Counted from the stretch's first letter, positions 40,972 through 52,972 are shown. The stretch: 64,000 bases of DNA from Rana temporaria (GCF_905171775.1 NC_053489.1:243914231-243978230), one strand, 5' to 3'. Numbers and translations are program-made. The notes: generated from the letters alone by a model not told the origin.

Positions 40972-41246
40972 GGCCCCATACACACGGCCGAGGAACTCGA
41001 CGTGCTTGGCACGTCGAGTTCCTCGTCAAGTTCTGGGATGAAGCCGCCGAGGAGCTCGGCGGGCCGCCTTCTCCCATAGAACAACGAGAAAATAGAGAAC
41101 ATGTTCTCTATTTTCTCGTCGAGCTCCTCGGCGGCTCCATCGAGCCAAAACTGTACAGACGACAGAGTTTCTCGGCAGAATCCGGGTTTTGACCGAGTTT
41201 CTCGGTGAATTCTGCCGAGAAACTCTGTCGTGTGTACGGGGCCTAA
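40972..41246. mobile_element. Hairpin-rich MITE with GGCCCCATACACACG ends
   Basis: Left end ggccccatacacacg and right end cgtgtgtacggggcc are inverted complements. Inside are strong hairpins: actcgacgtgc / gcacgtcgagt, gccgaggagctcg / cgagctcctcggc, and a mirrored ctctattttctcg pair. Length 275 bp, no coding capacity; the 111-codon frame is an artefact of the hairpins. Confidence 0.8.
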
Positions 41247-41291
41247 GACTATGTAGGCAGAGCTCAGGAGTGTGCTACAGTTAGCCTAGGT

Positions 41292-42446
41292 CAGGCACGT
41301 CCAAAGTCCAGGCCCGGGGGCCAATTGTGGGCCCCCTGGTGATTTAATATGGCCCCCCTGGGGATTTGGATATATATAGCCATTGCAGCCTCACATGTGC
41401 CCTGTGGGCCACAAAAGATATATACCGTATTTATCGGCGCTGCCTCGGAGGGGACAGGACGTGCGCTGTCAGATTACATAAAGAGAATCTCCTGTTTACT
41501 CGGCGGCGGCTGTAATAGGAAGTCCCGTTTCCTGGGATGCCATTGGATGACTGTTCTGTTTATCATAGGAGGCGGGACTTTGTATTAAAGAGGCCACAAG
41601 TAAACAAGAAATTCTCCTGTTTGTAATCTGACAGCACTTGTCCCTCCCCTCCCTGTCCCCTCCGAGGCTGCAGATGGGCATCGATCAGACTGCACTGATA
41701 GCAATGGTAAGGCTGCATTCAAGGCACATGTGAGGCTGCATTGATTGCAATTGTAAGGCTGCATTCATGGCAATGATGAGGCTGCATTCATGGCAATGGT
41801 GAGGCTGCATTCGTGGCAATGGTGAGGCTGCATTCGTGGCAATGGTGAGGCTGCATTCATGGCAATGGTGAGGCTGCATTCATGGCAATGGTGAGGCTGC
41901 ATTCATGGCAATGGTGAGGCTGCATTCATGGCAATGGTGAGGCTGCATTCATGGCAATGGTGAGGCTGCATTCATGGCAATGGTGAGGCTGCATTCATGG
42001 CAATGGTGAGGCTGCATTCATGGCAATGGTAAGCCTGCATTCATGGCAATGGTAAGCCTGCATTCATGGCAATGGTGAGGCTGCATTCATGGCAATGGTA
42101 AGCCTGCATTCATGGCAATGGTAAGCCTGTGCGTGTTATACGCTGATAAATACGGTATATCCAAATAACACGCCCAGCTCAACCTTAGTCTTGAGCAGCG
42201 CTCAGGGATTTGTTGGGGCCACAAAAGAGATACATACGGTATATCCAAATAACACGCCTGAGCTCATCTCTTCACCACACAACTACGAAGGCAAGAGAAT
42301 TCTTGTTGGGCAGTGTATTAGTGCTCGGGCAAACACACTTAGATCAAATTTTAATGGTTCAAAGAATGTCAGGCAAAATGGTCGGCCCTCGAGCATGTTC
42401 ACTTCATCAAATGTGGCACTCTTTGAAAAAAGTTTGGACACCCCTG
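41292..42446. mobile_element. hAT-like element carrying a minisatellite
   Basis: Left end caggcacgtccaaagtcc, right end gtttggacacccctg. Flanking GCCTAGGT and GTCTAGTT agree at six of eight bases, consistent with an old 8-bp duplication. The interior holds the 23-bp minisatellite at 41705-42130. No transposase motif seen. Confidence 0.65.
41705..42130 (+). repeat. 23-bp minisatellite, about 18-19 units
   Basis: Unit ggctgcattcatggcaatg plus gtga. Variation is mostly at one or two bases (cattcgtgg, ggtaagcct), and the outer units are the most diverged. Lies within the hAT-like element. Confidence 0.93.
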
Positions 42447-42579
42447 GTCTAGTTTTACACTGTAGAGATTCAGGAACCAACGCAAATTACAGCGCTGGTT
42501 CCCGCATCGCATTTCTCCCGCAGGCAGTTCACACTGCCCTCTGCGAACCACTGCAGGCGTCAATACAATGTTAATGACA

Positions 42580-44543
42580 CCCCCAGATCGGTGATGCTGT
42601 GTGTCACTCTGACACACTGCATTTCCAATTGTAGCAAGGAGCCTCTGATGGAGGCTCCATATCACCTGATCAGCTGTGACCAATCACAGCTGATCACACC
42701 TTGAACCAGGAAGTACCAGTAAACATCATTCCTCGGTTCGCGCTGACAGGGAGAGCCGATCGGTGGCTCTCCCTGTCCTGTCATGGGGGGGGGGGGGGTC
42801 TGTGTTGATAATAAGAACATCGATTATCAGCACAGCCCCATCCGATCTGCCACCAGCAAGGCAAATCAGTGCCCATCAGCAGCCAAGTCACTGCCCATCA
42901 TCAGAGATGGCACTGATGGGCAGCAATTAGTGTCCATCAATGCCACCTGTCAGTGCCAGTGCCAACTATCAGTGCTGCATATCAGTGCAGCCTATCAATT
43001 TTACATATACAAAAATGTGGAGTAGCGCTAAAAAACTGAAAGGCCTTCAGATGACAGAAGGCTATGTGAAAGTCCAATATCAATCAAAAATGTGTTACAC
43101 AAATAAGTGAAAAAAACAAATGGTTGATAGTCCAAATGTGCATCAAATTTAGAGTGTGACACCCCAATGTGAAACAGAGGAGAAAAATCTGGCTCCAAAT
43201 GGAAAAATGCAACTTGCTGACCCTTACCGCAAAGGAAGGTCCTATCAGACCTAGTCAAGCAGAAATCCCTGGATATGTTGTAGTAGAACTTGTCTGTTAA
43301 GACGATCCCTCCAGGGGTCACAAATCCACCAATAAAGCAACCAGAAGAAAAAAAACTCATATAGTGTAAATCCGTGTGATAAAAAAACACATGAGTGCAT
43401 CCCCCCAGGGAGGCGACGTGCTGACGTCACCGCGATTTGAGGACCTTCGTTCTGACACGCCGGCCGGCTTTCTTTTTATCTCTGCTGACACCCTGTTATT
43501 GAACTGTAAGTGTACTGCTTTTTTTATTAAATATTTCTACGTTATCACGCTATGTGAGTTTTTTTCTCCTCCTCACACTTATTGGACCTGCCGATTCTTC
43601 CGTATACCATTGGCTGAGACGTCCCATTGCTGCATACTGTTTACATCCCCTCTGCTCTGACTGATCCTGATGGATCATATGCTCTGGTAAGGGTCAGTGT
43701 GTGTACTGGTGGTGGTTTCTTGTGTTCACACTGTCTGTTGCCAGTCACTGGGGGATGCACTCATGTGTTTTTTTATCACACGGATTTACACTATATGAGT
43801 TTTTTTTCTTCTGGTTGCTTTATTGGTGGATTTGTGACCCCTGGAGGGATCGTCTTAACAGACAAGTTCTACTACAACATATCCAGGGATTTCTGCTTGA
43901 CTAGGTCTGATAGGACCTTCCTTTGCGGTAAGGGTCAGCAAGTTGCATTTTTCCATTTGGAGCCAGATTTTTCTCCTCTGTTTCACATTGGGGTGTCACA
44001 CTCTAAATTTGATGCACATTTGGACTATCAACCATTTGTTTTTTTCACTTATTTGTGTAACACATTTTTGATTGATATTGGACTTTCACATAGCCTTCTG
44101 TCATCTGAAGGCCTTTCAGTTTTTTAGCGCTACTCCACATTTTTGTATAAGATTCATATGTTAGTATAACATTTTTGAGTTAGCAGCTTGTTCATCATTT
44201 TATGTTGTTTTTTGGTAAGCGCACTATTTTCCTTTTTATATAAATTTTACATATCAGTACCCATCAGTGAAGGAGAAAACAAAATGTTATAACGGAAACA
44301 AAGAAAAAAAAAGATTTTTTTTCAAAAATGACGGTCTTTTTTAGTTTGTTTAGAAAAAAACAAAAAAACCCAGTGGTGATCAAATACCACCAAAAGAAAG
44401 CTCTATTTGTGGGAATAAAATTATAAAACGTTAGTTTGGGTACAGTGTAGTATGACCGCGCAATTGTCATTCAAAGTGTGACAGCGCTGAAAGCTGAAAA
44501 TTGTCCTGGGCAGGAAGAGGCGAAGTGCCTGGTATTGAAGTGG
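42580..44543 (-). mobile_element. TTAA-flanked element, copy 5, split by palindromic element P2
   Basis: Contains the gatcagctgtgaccaatcac hairpin near 42668 and ends ggtattgaagtgg before TTAA (44544-44547). The subterminal block 'gtatgaccgcgcaattgtc' (44451) is shared with copies 4 and 7. The left boundary is not clear. A 'gcccatcag/cagtgcc' array at 42868-42995 sits at the same place as the arrays in copies 6 and 7. Confidence 0.65.
43009..44242 (+). mobile_element. Palindromic retro-type element P2 with 12-bp target duplication
   Basis: Flanked by AATTTTACATAT at 42997-43008 and 44243-44254. The arms 43009-43408 and about 43748-44148 are inverted copies about 400 bp long, so alike that both strands give the same 120-residue translation. 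A one-sided tail follows (44149-44242), ending gcgcactattttccttttt. Termini 'aaaatgtggagtagcgct' resemble P1 'aaaaatgtagcga'. Same family as P1; that translation has no recognisable domain. Confidence 0.8.
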
Positions 44544-44547
44544 TTAA

Positions 44548-45005
44548 AGTGTGTTTTGCATGCATTTTTTTTTAAAAAGAACAGAGTAAAAAAAAAAAAA
44601 ACGCGCAGAAGCGAAAGCATACATGTGTAGCGCCCGCATATGAAAGCAGTATTCAAACCACACATGTATCGAGGCATCCCCGTTATCATTAGAGCAAGAG
44701 CAATAATTCCTATGAAGATTTTTAAGGATAAAAGTTTGTCGCCATTCCACGAGCAGGCGCAATTTTGAAGCATGACATGTTGGGTATCAATTTACTCGGC
44801 GTAACATCATCTTTCACATTATAAAAAAAAATTTGGGCCAACTTTACTGATGTCTTATTTTTTTTTTATTCACAAAAGTGTGTTTTGTCCCTCAAAATAA
44901 GTGTATTTTCCCCCCCAAAAATGTGCTTGTAGGAGCGCTGCGCAAATACAGTGTGACAGAAAGTATCGCAATGACCACCATTTTATTCTCTAGGGTGTTA
45001 GAGAA

Positions 45006-45062
<57 letters not shown>

Positions 45063-45095
45063 AACTTGTAAAGTTTGAAAAATAGGCTCGGTCCT
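44548..45095. repeat. hAT-related repeat fragment
   Basis: Similar in sequence to 170-690 and, inverted, to parts of 58965-60366 ('ttattctctagggtgtta', 'gtttgtcgccattccacgag'). Contains a (TA)n of about 22 units at 45014-45058. Termini not visible. Confidence 0.6.
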
Positions 45096-45462
45096 TAAAG
45101 CGGAATTCCACCCAAAAGTGTAACCACTCGTTGTACCCCTTCCCCCTCCAGTGCCACACTTGGCACTTTTCTAGCCGCAGGTATTTGCGTCATCGCTGGG
45201 GCTCCCTCCTCCTCCTTCCCCGGCCACCTAGCCAGTAGGAGAAAGGAGCGGAGCCTCGCGCATGCGCAGTAGGGTTCCCGGCATGAAGCCGCAAGGTTAC
45301 ACTGCCGGTTTCCCTTACTCGCAGTGGAGGCAGCACCTGACAGCTGATGAAAACATCAGCTGCGATGCCAACATCGCTGGACTCCAAGGACAGGTAAGTA
45401 TCCTATTATTAAAAGTCGAAAGGCTTTTAATTTTTGCAGCGGTGGGCGGACCTCTGCTTTAA
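45096..45462. mobile_element. TTAAAGCGG MITE, copy
   Basis: Left end ttaaagcggaattccaccc, right end gggcggacctctgctttaa, imperfect inverted complements. Members of the same family are at 51183-51495 and 59579-60107. No coding capacity. Confidence 0.7.
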
Positions 45463-46035
45463 GTGGTTAAACCAAAAACCAGGGCCATCTTAATAGCATT
45501 ATTGGGGCCACTACAAGCCTTCCCCAATTTTCGCACCTATTTTGAAGAATTATTGTATAAAGTTGATTCATTAGATTTGTTATTAGATTATTAATTTATT
45601 CGATTTGATCCGTGCTGCAACCGCATGCAATGCACGTGGTTGTGGTGGGCTGCTGCAGCGTTTTTTAAAACAAGTAGTAAGGGGCTGACATTGCCTCATC
45701 ACTTCCTGACAAATGCCTCTAGAAAGAAATCCTTGTGTGGGTTGTTTTTCAGAGTGGCAGCCCTTTTCAGGCTATATTCACACATAATGCAGAGCTTCTG
45801 GAACGATTCACCACACTGGCAGCTCTGCATTGCCGGCTGTGGTGGGGGCAGTGATGCCACGCGATTCAGTACATCAAATGGTTCCTTTTTTTGTATGAAC
45901 TTTATATGAAGTGTAAAAAAAAATGTACACTTCATTCACAGTAATGGACAGCAGTTAGACGTATTGCATTGCAGTGCGATTTGGCTCGCATGCAGCAATA
46001 AAATGCGTTGCAGTGTGAATAGGACACATAGGAAA
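45463..46035. other. Non-coding stretch, no gene seen
   Basis: No supportable feature; a 'cacactggcagctctgcatt' type MITE fragment may be present near 45780-46030. Confidence 0.35.
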
Positions 46036-46050
46036 CAATTGTTTCCTGAG

Positions 46051-46426
46051 ACAGAATTCTCACCGCTCCGGGTGAGCCTCGTGATGATCAGGGGTTGTTG
46101 AACCACCAGGGTGCTGGCAATGCGGTAATGGCAAAAAACAAAAGAACAAAAGCTGGACAGCCGCACTCCAAAATTTTCTTTAAAAGAGATGTCTTTATTT
46201 TCAACTGTGCATACAGTCACTGCAAGCCCACAAAAATCAGTATGGCCAACGTTTCGCACTGGCGTCAGTGCTTAGCCATGACTAAGCACTGACGCCAGTG
46301 CGAAACGTTGGCCATACTGATTTTTGTGGGCTTGCAGTGACTGTATGCACAGTTGAAAATAAAGACATCTCTTTTAAAGAAAATTTTGGAGTGCGGCTGT
46401 CCAGCTTTTGTTCTTTTGTTTTTTGC
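46051..46426 (-). mobile_element. Palindromic retro-type element P3 with 15-bp target duplication
   Basis: Flanked by CAATTGTTTCCTGAG at 46036-46050 and 46427-46441. Arms of about 145 bp (46130-46274 and 46277-46426) are nearly perfect inverted copies with almost no spacer, centred on 'ttagccatgactaa'. A one-sided extension (46051-46129) lies on the left, so the element is in the opposite orientation to P1 and P2. The arms carry gcgaaacgttggcc and an aataaag signal. Confidence 0.8.
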
Positions 46427-46545
46427 CAATTGTTTCCTGAGTGTCCCTGATGTGACAGACATTTTGCAATGCAGTAAAACACCTGTCACTGTATACAGTG
46501 TACATTAGGCTACATTCACTCTGGGGATTAAGGCCTGTACGAAGT

Positions 46546-46985
46546 GCAAGGCCTCTTTCACATTGGGGCGGGAGGCGCGGTGGCGGTATAACGCCGCTAA
46601 AAGTAGCGGCGCTATACCGCCGGGATTGCCGTGGGAATCGGCCGCTAGCAATGCGGTATTAACCCCTGCTAGCGGCCGATAAAGGGTTAATATCGCCCGC
46701 AATGCGCCTCTGCAGAGGCGCATTGTGGGCGGTATTGCCGCGGTTTCCCATTGTTTTAAATGGGAAGGAGCGGTGAAGGAGCGGTATACATGCCGCTCCT
46801 CTCACCGCTCCAAAGATGCTGCTGACAGGAGATTTTTTTCTCTCCCGCCAGCGCATGGCCTCAGTGTGAAAGCCCTCGGGCTTTCACATTGAGTAGGCAG
46901 TGAAGGAGTTTTTCAGGCGGTATAGCAGCGCTATTTTTAGCGCTGTACCGCCTGAAAAACTCCTCAGTGTGAAAGGGGTCTTACA
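46546..46985. mobile_element. MITE with TTTCACA(C)TGGGGCGG ends
   Basis: Left end ctctttcacattggggcgg, right end cctcagtgtgaaaggggtc. The interior has strong hairpins (gcggtataacgccgc / gcggcgctataccgc and tttttcaggcggtat / taccgcctgaaaaa). Same family as 48856-50075. Confidence 0.75.
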
Positions 46986-47212
46986 GCAGTTCCTCCTGCG
47001 GCTGTCAGCGAATAGTTGCAGTCACCTGTTCACTATAATGACAGGTCGCTAGTGGCTGCACCTACTCATGGATCTCTGTGCAGCCTGTGGAGAATATTGC
47101 TGGACACAGACAAAGTGAACCAAGCAGCGATCACTATAGTGACTAGGGCCAGCGGCTGCATGTACCCACTGGCAGCCGCAGGAGGAACTGCTGCTACAAT
47201 GCACACCGGCCC

Positions 47213-47371
47213 TAAGGCTGGATTCACACCTATGCAGTTTTAGTGCTTTTTGCATATTTGCACTACAGAACATGTTCCATAGGAAACAATGTTAAATGGA
47301 CTGTAGTGCAAATCTGCAAAATGCAAAAAGCATCAAAACTGCATAGGTTTGAATCCAGCCTAATCACTGAT
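47213..47371. mobile_element. Short MITE, about 160 bp
   Basis: Ends aaggctggattcacacctat and ataggtttgaatccagcct are near-perfect inverted complements; interior 'ttttgcatatttgcac' pairs with 'tgcaaatctgcaaaatgc'. No coding capacity. Confidence 0.75.
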
Positions 47372-48855
47372 GTGAATGTAGCCTTAGCCCTCAATCAGAG
47401 ACTCAGAGCAGAACAGAAAGAGGGGAATGTGAAATTAACAAGGGGGGATTGACACTCACCAATTATCCAGCCAGGATCTACCACTATGCACCTGCTGTAG
47501 TATGTGTGTACTCCAATATGGCATTTGTCCTGCACACACACAGAAAGCACTTTCACAGTGCTGTGTGTGTGCACATCAGGGGGTGGAGTATGGGTGGGGT
47601 TGCCAAAGCAGGCACAGCAGGGATAGGATGGATCATCAGGAGGAAGAGCAGAGTCACTGGCCTATTGAACACACTGCTTTGTGCCAATATCTCACAGGTT
47701 TTGTGCAAGTGAGAGATTGAGTGACAGGATCGGCACAGCACAGTGACAGTGCACCCATTTCCAGCCACAAACTCTTGGGACTCCCAGCCAGGTCACACCA
47801 GCAATCAGCCATGGTGACAACTTGAAAACTGCAGGCAGCTGGTGCGTACCGCTGCACTGCAACAAAGTTACTATTAGTTAATCTCTGTGTGCAGTGCAGT
47901 GTACCATGCCACTCTAGATCCAACTGGCCCTAATGGGGGCCACGGGCTATGCCCAGGTGTGCCCGCTTAATAAGACGGCCCTGCCAAAAACAAACCATTG
48001 TGTTTTAAAAACAGTACCTGACCCTTTCCAAAAACACAGCAGATGAAAAATGCATAGATGTGAACATGTTCCATAGGAAACCATGTTTCTGCAAAAAGCA
48101 GAAAAAACGCATAGGTGTGAACAAAGCCTAAAGCTTAATTGCATTCCCCTAAAAGAACCAATGGTGTCCTACTGAGAGCAGCCATAGAGAACTGAAATAC
48201 TAGTTTAAACCTAGGTATACACGGACCAAAATTTGGTCCATGTATACAGCTGACTGGCTTCTGTCGAATGGTCATTCGATCAGTGCTTTTTAGTCAATGG
48301 CTGCAGTGCTGATCAGTGTATTCTGATGGGGGATGCTCTGCTGCCAGAACACAATAGGGGAGCTGGGGAGATCTCTGAATCACACATCGTTGTGTGGATG
48401 CAGGGATCTGTAAGGTTTTTTTTTTCATTCAAAAATGTTATGTGTATACCCTTCTTTAGGTGGACTGACCCTTCATTGTTTTCAAAGAGACTACTTATTG
48501 GTTCTGGGGGTTTAATTACATTAGTAACTTGGCTGTCGCTTGCAAGTTTCCTTTAGCTGCCAGCGTCATATGATACAGGCTTCATGCAGAGATGTCTGTT
48601 GTCAGGACAGGAGAAGTCACTACTACCAGTGAGTCAAAAGGTAATTTATCTGGTCTCACAAAAGGTTAACAATGAATACTGTATGAAAACTGTCACAAGC
48701 AACTATTTCTCAGGTAAAAAAAACGTATGACCAGCAAAATTGTATGACCAGCAAAATTGTAATTTTTCACTTTTTTCTTTATTCATTTTGCCTATATTTA
48801 GAGTAGAGAATAATTAGAACCCCTGTTGGATTTTCACTGCTATCCAGGGCTCTGT
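47372..48855. other. Non-coding stretch with minor MITE fragments
   Basis: A fragment like the 47213 MITE lies near 47990-48135 (aaaaacgcataggtgtgaac), and 48213-48240 holds 'accaaaatttggt'. No gene recognised; the overlapping frames near 47449-47923 lack any motif. Confidence 0.4.
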
Positions 48856-49090
48856 TAGGCCCCTTTCACACTGGGGCGGCGGTAAAGCGCTGCCATTTTT
48901 AGCTTGCGCTTTACTGCCAATTTTGCGCTAGCGGACAAGAAAGGGTTAAAAACCACTGCAAAGTGCCTCTACAGAGGCGCATTGCTGGCGGTATAGCCGC
49001 GGTGTCCCGTTGATTTCAATGGGCAGGAGTGGTATACACACTGCTCCAAAGATGCGGCTAGCAGGACTTTTTTTTACCGTACTGCTAGCG

Positions 49091-49989
49091 CAGGGCTCAA
49101 AATTTTAAGTCCTGAGCTACTAGCCAGGCCTCAAGGGTTACTCGGCACCAGTTGCCCCGCCTAACCCCTACCATGTCCAGCCCCTTTTTTCGCCCCTAGA
49201 CATGCCCTCATAAATTATCTCATGAAATTACACTTAAATGTTTTATGCAGAATGAAGTTATAAAAATAAATATTAACAACAACTTTATCCGTGACCAAAA
49301 ATGCAGCCTGCCCATGTCTACCAATGCAGCCACGTGTCCCCAGTGCAGCCACGTGTCCCCAATGTAGCCAAATGTCCCCAATGCAGCCAAATGTCCCCAG
49401 TGCAGCCAAGTGTCCCCAGTGCAGCCAAGTGTCCTCAATGCAGCCAAATGTCCCCAGTGCAGCCAAGTGTCCTCAATGCAGCCAAATGTCCCCAGTGCAG
49501 CCAAGTGTCCCCAATGCAGCCATGTGTCCCCAGTGCAGCCATGTATCCCCAGTGCAGCAAAATGTCCCCATTGCAACCTGTGTCCCCAGTGGAGCCTTTG
49601 TCCCCTTTGCAGCCTGTGTCCCCAGTGGAGCCTACCTGTGCTGGGTAAGAGAGAGGAGAGGAGCCGGAGCCGCCTGGTTGTTCAAAGCGTGGGGAACATA
49701 ACAGCTTTCAATTCAATAGCTGTGTTCCCCGCCGCGAGCCGTCATATACAGCCCCTCCCCCCTTGTCCGGGAAACTTTGATAGACAGATCACCCGTCCAA
49801 TCCACAGCTATTGAATTGAAAGTTGTTATGTTCCCCACGCTCTGAACAACCAGGCGGCGATCTCCTATCCTCTCTCTTCCCCTATATTCACTCCTTGCTT
49901 GCCCCCCCTGCTCCCAGGCAGCCCACACTTGCCAGCCCTCAAAATTTACTCGCAAAATGCGAGCAGGCGAATGTAAATTTTGAGGGCTG
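49091..49989. mobile_element. hAT-like element with internal minisatellite
   Basis: Left end cagggctcaaaatttt and right end aaattttgagggctg are inverted complements. The flanks (tgctagcg / tgcagcgg) are not a convincing 8-bp duplication. It carries the 19-bp minisatellite (49320-49640) and a palindrome (49675-49745 / 49790-49857, gttgttcaaagcgtgggg type). Confidence 0.7.
49320..49640 (+). repeat. 19-bp minisatellite, about 15-17 units
   Basis: Unit agtgcagccaagtgtcccc with variants (aatgcagccaaatgtcccc). Open in several frames on both strands; not coding. The units near 49565-49640 degrade into 'agtggagcctttgtcccc'. Confidence 0.92.
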
Positions 49990-50075
49990 TGCAGCGGCTG
50001 TTGCAGGTTGGTTTGCAGGCACTATTTTTAGCGCAATGGCGCCTGCAAAACGACCCAGTGTGAAAGGGGTCTTAG

Positions 50076-50917
50076 AGAGATATTCCCTCACTTATTGTGC
50101 CAGTAACAATAGTTTTGTCAGATACAAAGTGACGTAAACTCTCCGATAGCAGCAGAAACAGAAATACTTTTTTAATAGAGTTGAGAAAGGGCAAAACCCC
50201 TGTCAGGTTTTAACTGCTGTCTGTATCCTTCTTTGAGATATTGCATCACTTCCTGCCTAGTACAACCATTGTCACTGTGACAGTAAGTGTGTGGAAACAC
50301 TCAAATGGAGATCAGAATCGCAATTAAACCCTGACATGGCTTCTAACAAGCTAAAACGTAAAATATGTAAAGTTTTAGCTGAACTTTCTTCATCCATATA
50401 CCCTTTTATATAGGAGCTCATCTTACATTCCTTGTTTCACCTACCCAAATATGAGGAAAAGATATCCATGAGGTTACAAGCTTGGGCTACATGTAGACAA
50501 ATGATTACCCAAATGCAGCAGGCAGCAATTCCATAACAGTAGCTTAGTTGTTTAACTAGCCAGGGAGTCTGTTATTTCATTGACAATAGTAGGAAAGACA
50601 CTAGTTGAGATATTTAAATGCACTGGCTACTTGACTAAGCCACCTGCAGAGCTTGGACTATGCATGGAACAAGAAGAGACAAGCAGGTGCACTTCTGTAA
50701 GGGAACTAGATGCAGGTGTACCATTTCCAGAGAACAACGGTCTAAAGACGTATCTACTACTAGAGAGCAATAGTTTCCTGATTTTTCAAGCACGCGTACT
50801 TAGAGGTAATTGCTTGGGAAAAACTGTGTGCGTGTTCCCTGCTGTAACATTTGTCCAATTACAGCAAAATGTTTTCCAGTATAGCTCCTGCCTAATTAGC
50901 ATTCTTTGTAATTGTTT
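50076..50917. other. Non-coding stretch, no gene seen
   Basis: No repeat termini or motif-bearing frame. The 138-codon frame at 50580-50996 lacks any domain I recognise and runs into the MITE at 50918. Confidence 0.35.
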
Positions 50918-51182
50918 AGGGTCCATTCATATGGGCGATAAGTACACCCTGCGATTTCCAGCGGCAAGAATCTGTGGATTCCTGCGTCTTAAATGACAGG
51001 AATGTGAGAATAGCTGCAGCCGCTCAGCCAATACAAAACAATGACAGACTGACTAGGCCACAGCTATTTGTGACTGTTCGCCAATGATCAGGGCTGGATG
51101 CATTTTGTGTCCTGCCAAGAATCTGCAGATTTTTGCTGCTGGAAATCACAGGGTGTGTTCATGGCCCATGTGAATAAAGCCT
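50918..51182. mobile_element. MITE with 'gggtccattcatatgggcg' end
   Basis: Left end tagggtccattcatatgggc, right end catggcccatgtgaataaagcc are imperfect inverted complements; internal gatttccagcggcaagaatc pairs with tgctgctggaaatc. No coding capacity. Confidence 0.65.
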
Positions 51183-51495
51183 TAAAGGGGTGTTCCGCCC
51201 CTCCCCCCCCCCCAAAAATATTAAAAACCAGCAGCTACACATACTGCAGCTGCTGGCTTTTAATAAATGGACACTTACCTGTTCTTAAGTCCAGCGATGT
51301 CAGCACCCGCCATTGCGGATAAGGGTACCCGGCAGTGTAGCCTTTCAGAGAGAGGAGGAGGGAACCCACGCTGATGTCACAGGCCGCGGCCCGGAATCCC
51401 GTAAGTGGGAAAGGATACCAGTCAAAGACAGGTATCCTGTGCCCCCTCACCCCCGTTGAGCGGAAGTTTCACTTTTGGGTGGAACTGCGTTTAAA
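51183..51495. mobile_element. TTAAAG-flanked MITE
   Basis: Left end ttaaaggggtgttccgccc, right end gggtggaactgcgtttaaa. Same family as 45096-45462 and 59579-60107. Confidence 0.7.
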
Positions 51496-51601
51496 GGGTA
51501 ACTCCACTTTCATGGAAAGAAATTTGCAAATATGAAAACAAATTAAATAATATAGCGTATACAATTGCAATACAAGTCATATTGTAATTAAATGTTATTA
51601 A

Positions 51602-52449
51602 CCACTTGCCGCCCGCCAATGACAGATTGACGGCGGCAAAGTGGTTGTCTAATCCTGACTGGACATCATATGACGTCCTCAGGATATTGAGCCGCTGCGC
51701 GCCCCCGGGGGCGCGCATCGCGGCGATCATTGTTGCGGGGTGTCAGTCTGACACCCCGCAACACCGATCTAGGTAAAGAGTCTCTCACGGAGACACTTTA
51801 CCACGTGATCAGCCGTGTCCAATCACGGCTGATCACGATGTAAACAGGAAAAGCAGTTGATGGCTCTTCCTCACTCGCGTCTGACAGACGCGAGTAGAAG
51901 AGAGCCGATCGGCGGCTCTCCTGACAGGGGGGGTTCGCGCTGATTGTTTATCAGCGCAGCCCCCCCCTCGGATCGCCACACTGGACCACCAGGGAATTAA
52001 AAAAAAAAAAAAAAATGGGCAAAAAAAAAATAGTAAAAAAAATATAAATAAAAAAATGACAGAAAAAAAAAAAGATGCCAATCAGTGCCCACAAATGAGC
52101 ACTGATTGGCAACATGGATCCATCAGTGCCACCCCTCAGTGTCCATCAGTGCCACCCCACAGTGTCCATCAGTGCCACCCCACAGTGCCAATCCGTGCCC
52201 AGTGCCCATCTGTGCCACCCATAAGTACCCATCAGTGCCACCCATATGTGCCGCCCATGAGTGCCCATATGTGCCGCCTATGAGTGTCCAGTGCCGCCTA
52301 TGAGTGCCCTTCAGTGCCGCCTATGAGTGCCCATCAGTGCCGCCTATGAGTGCCCATCAGTGCCGCATTCAAAGTGCGACATGGCTGAAAGCTGAAAATT
52401 GGAAATTGGCTTGGGCGGAAAGGTGCGTAAGTGTCCTGTATGGAAGTGG
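51602..52449 (+). mobile_element. TTAA-flanked element, copy 6
   Basis: TTAA at 51598-51601 and 52450-52453; ends ccacttgccgcccgcc and tcctgtatggaagtgg. Holds the family's hairpin series (tgacgtcctcagg, ggtgtcagtctgacacc, gatcagccgtgtccaatcac), poly-A patches near 52000-52070, and a minisatellite at 52120-52370. No transposase. Confidence 0.8.
52120..52370 (+). repeat. Minisatellite inside TTAA copy 6
   Basis: Irregular units of about 19-23 bp based on 'gtgcccatcagtgccgcct' and 'atcagtgccaccccacagt'. Confidence 0.88.
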
Positions 52450-52546
52450 TTAAAAATGACCTTTCCTTTTGAATTTGCAGCATTCCTGCTTGTGTGATTG
52501 GCTTATTGATTTTCCCAGAAGTCCACACTAAGATAAAAGTCAGATA

Positions 52547-52972
52547 CAGTGGAACCTTGGATTAATCCAAAATACCCACATATCAAAGCAAGTCTCCCCA
52601 TAGTCAATGGAAACGAAAATAATTAGTTCTGCATTGACTTCACTGGCATGCAATATCGCATGTGGCCAGAGGTGGGGGGCGTCAGAGAGCCTCGGAAAGA
52701 CCCGGAAAGGCCCAAGGACAGCTCGGCTGAACTCGGAAAACCTTGGAAAGGCTCAGGAGCTGAGTATTTCCAAGGTTTTACAAGCATTTCCGAATGGCTC
52801 CGATCTGCTCCACTCGGCTCTGGCGCTCTCCCACCTCAGGCCAAACGCGGTACTGCACACCACTGTGGCTTGAATCCTGCTCGTTTTGTGAGACAACACT
52901 CGCAAACCGAGTCAGGATTTTTAAAAATACAGTGCTAAACACTCATTAACCGCGTAATCCGAGGTTCCACTG
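52547..52972. mobile_element. TA-flanked MITE with CAGTGGAACCT ends
   Basis: Ends cagtggaaccttggatta and taatccgaggttccactg are inverted complements over 18 bases with one mismatch; flanking TA at 52545-52546 and 52973-52974. The TA target and CAGTGG start fit the Tc1/mariner superfamily. 426 bp, no transposase. Confidence 0.88.

Larger units (their letters stand above)
48856..50075. mobile_element. MITE with TTTCACACTGGGGCGG ends, split by a hAT-like element
   Basis: Left end cccctttcacactggggcgg, right end cccagtgtgaaaggggtct. Its interior is interrupted at 49091-49989 by another repeat. The same family lies uninterrupted at 46546-46985. Confidence 0.75.

Noticed and set aside
41705..42130. 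CRISPR-like array
   Set aside because: Units are contiguous with no unique spacers; this is a eukaryotic minisatellite.
43028..44127. Two identical 120-residue proteins on opposite strands as a duplicated gene pair
   Set aside because: They are the two arms of palindromic element P2; the sequence is Phe-rich without domains and lies within a flanked insertion.
49291..49814. Cys/Pro/Gln repeat proteins
   Set aside because: Product of the 19-bp minisatellite.
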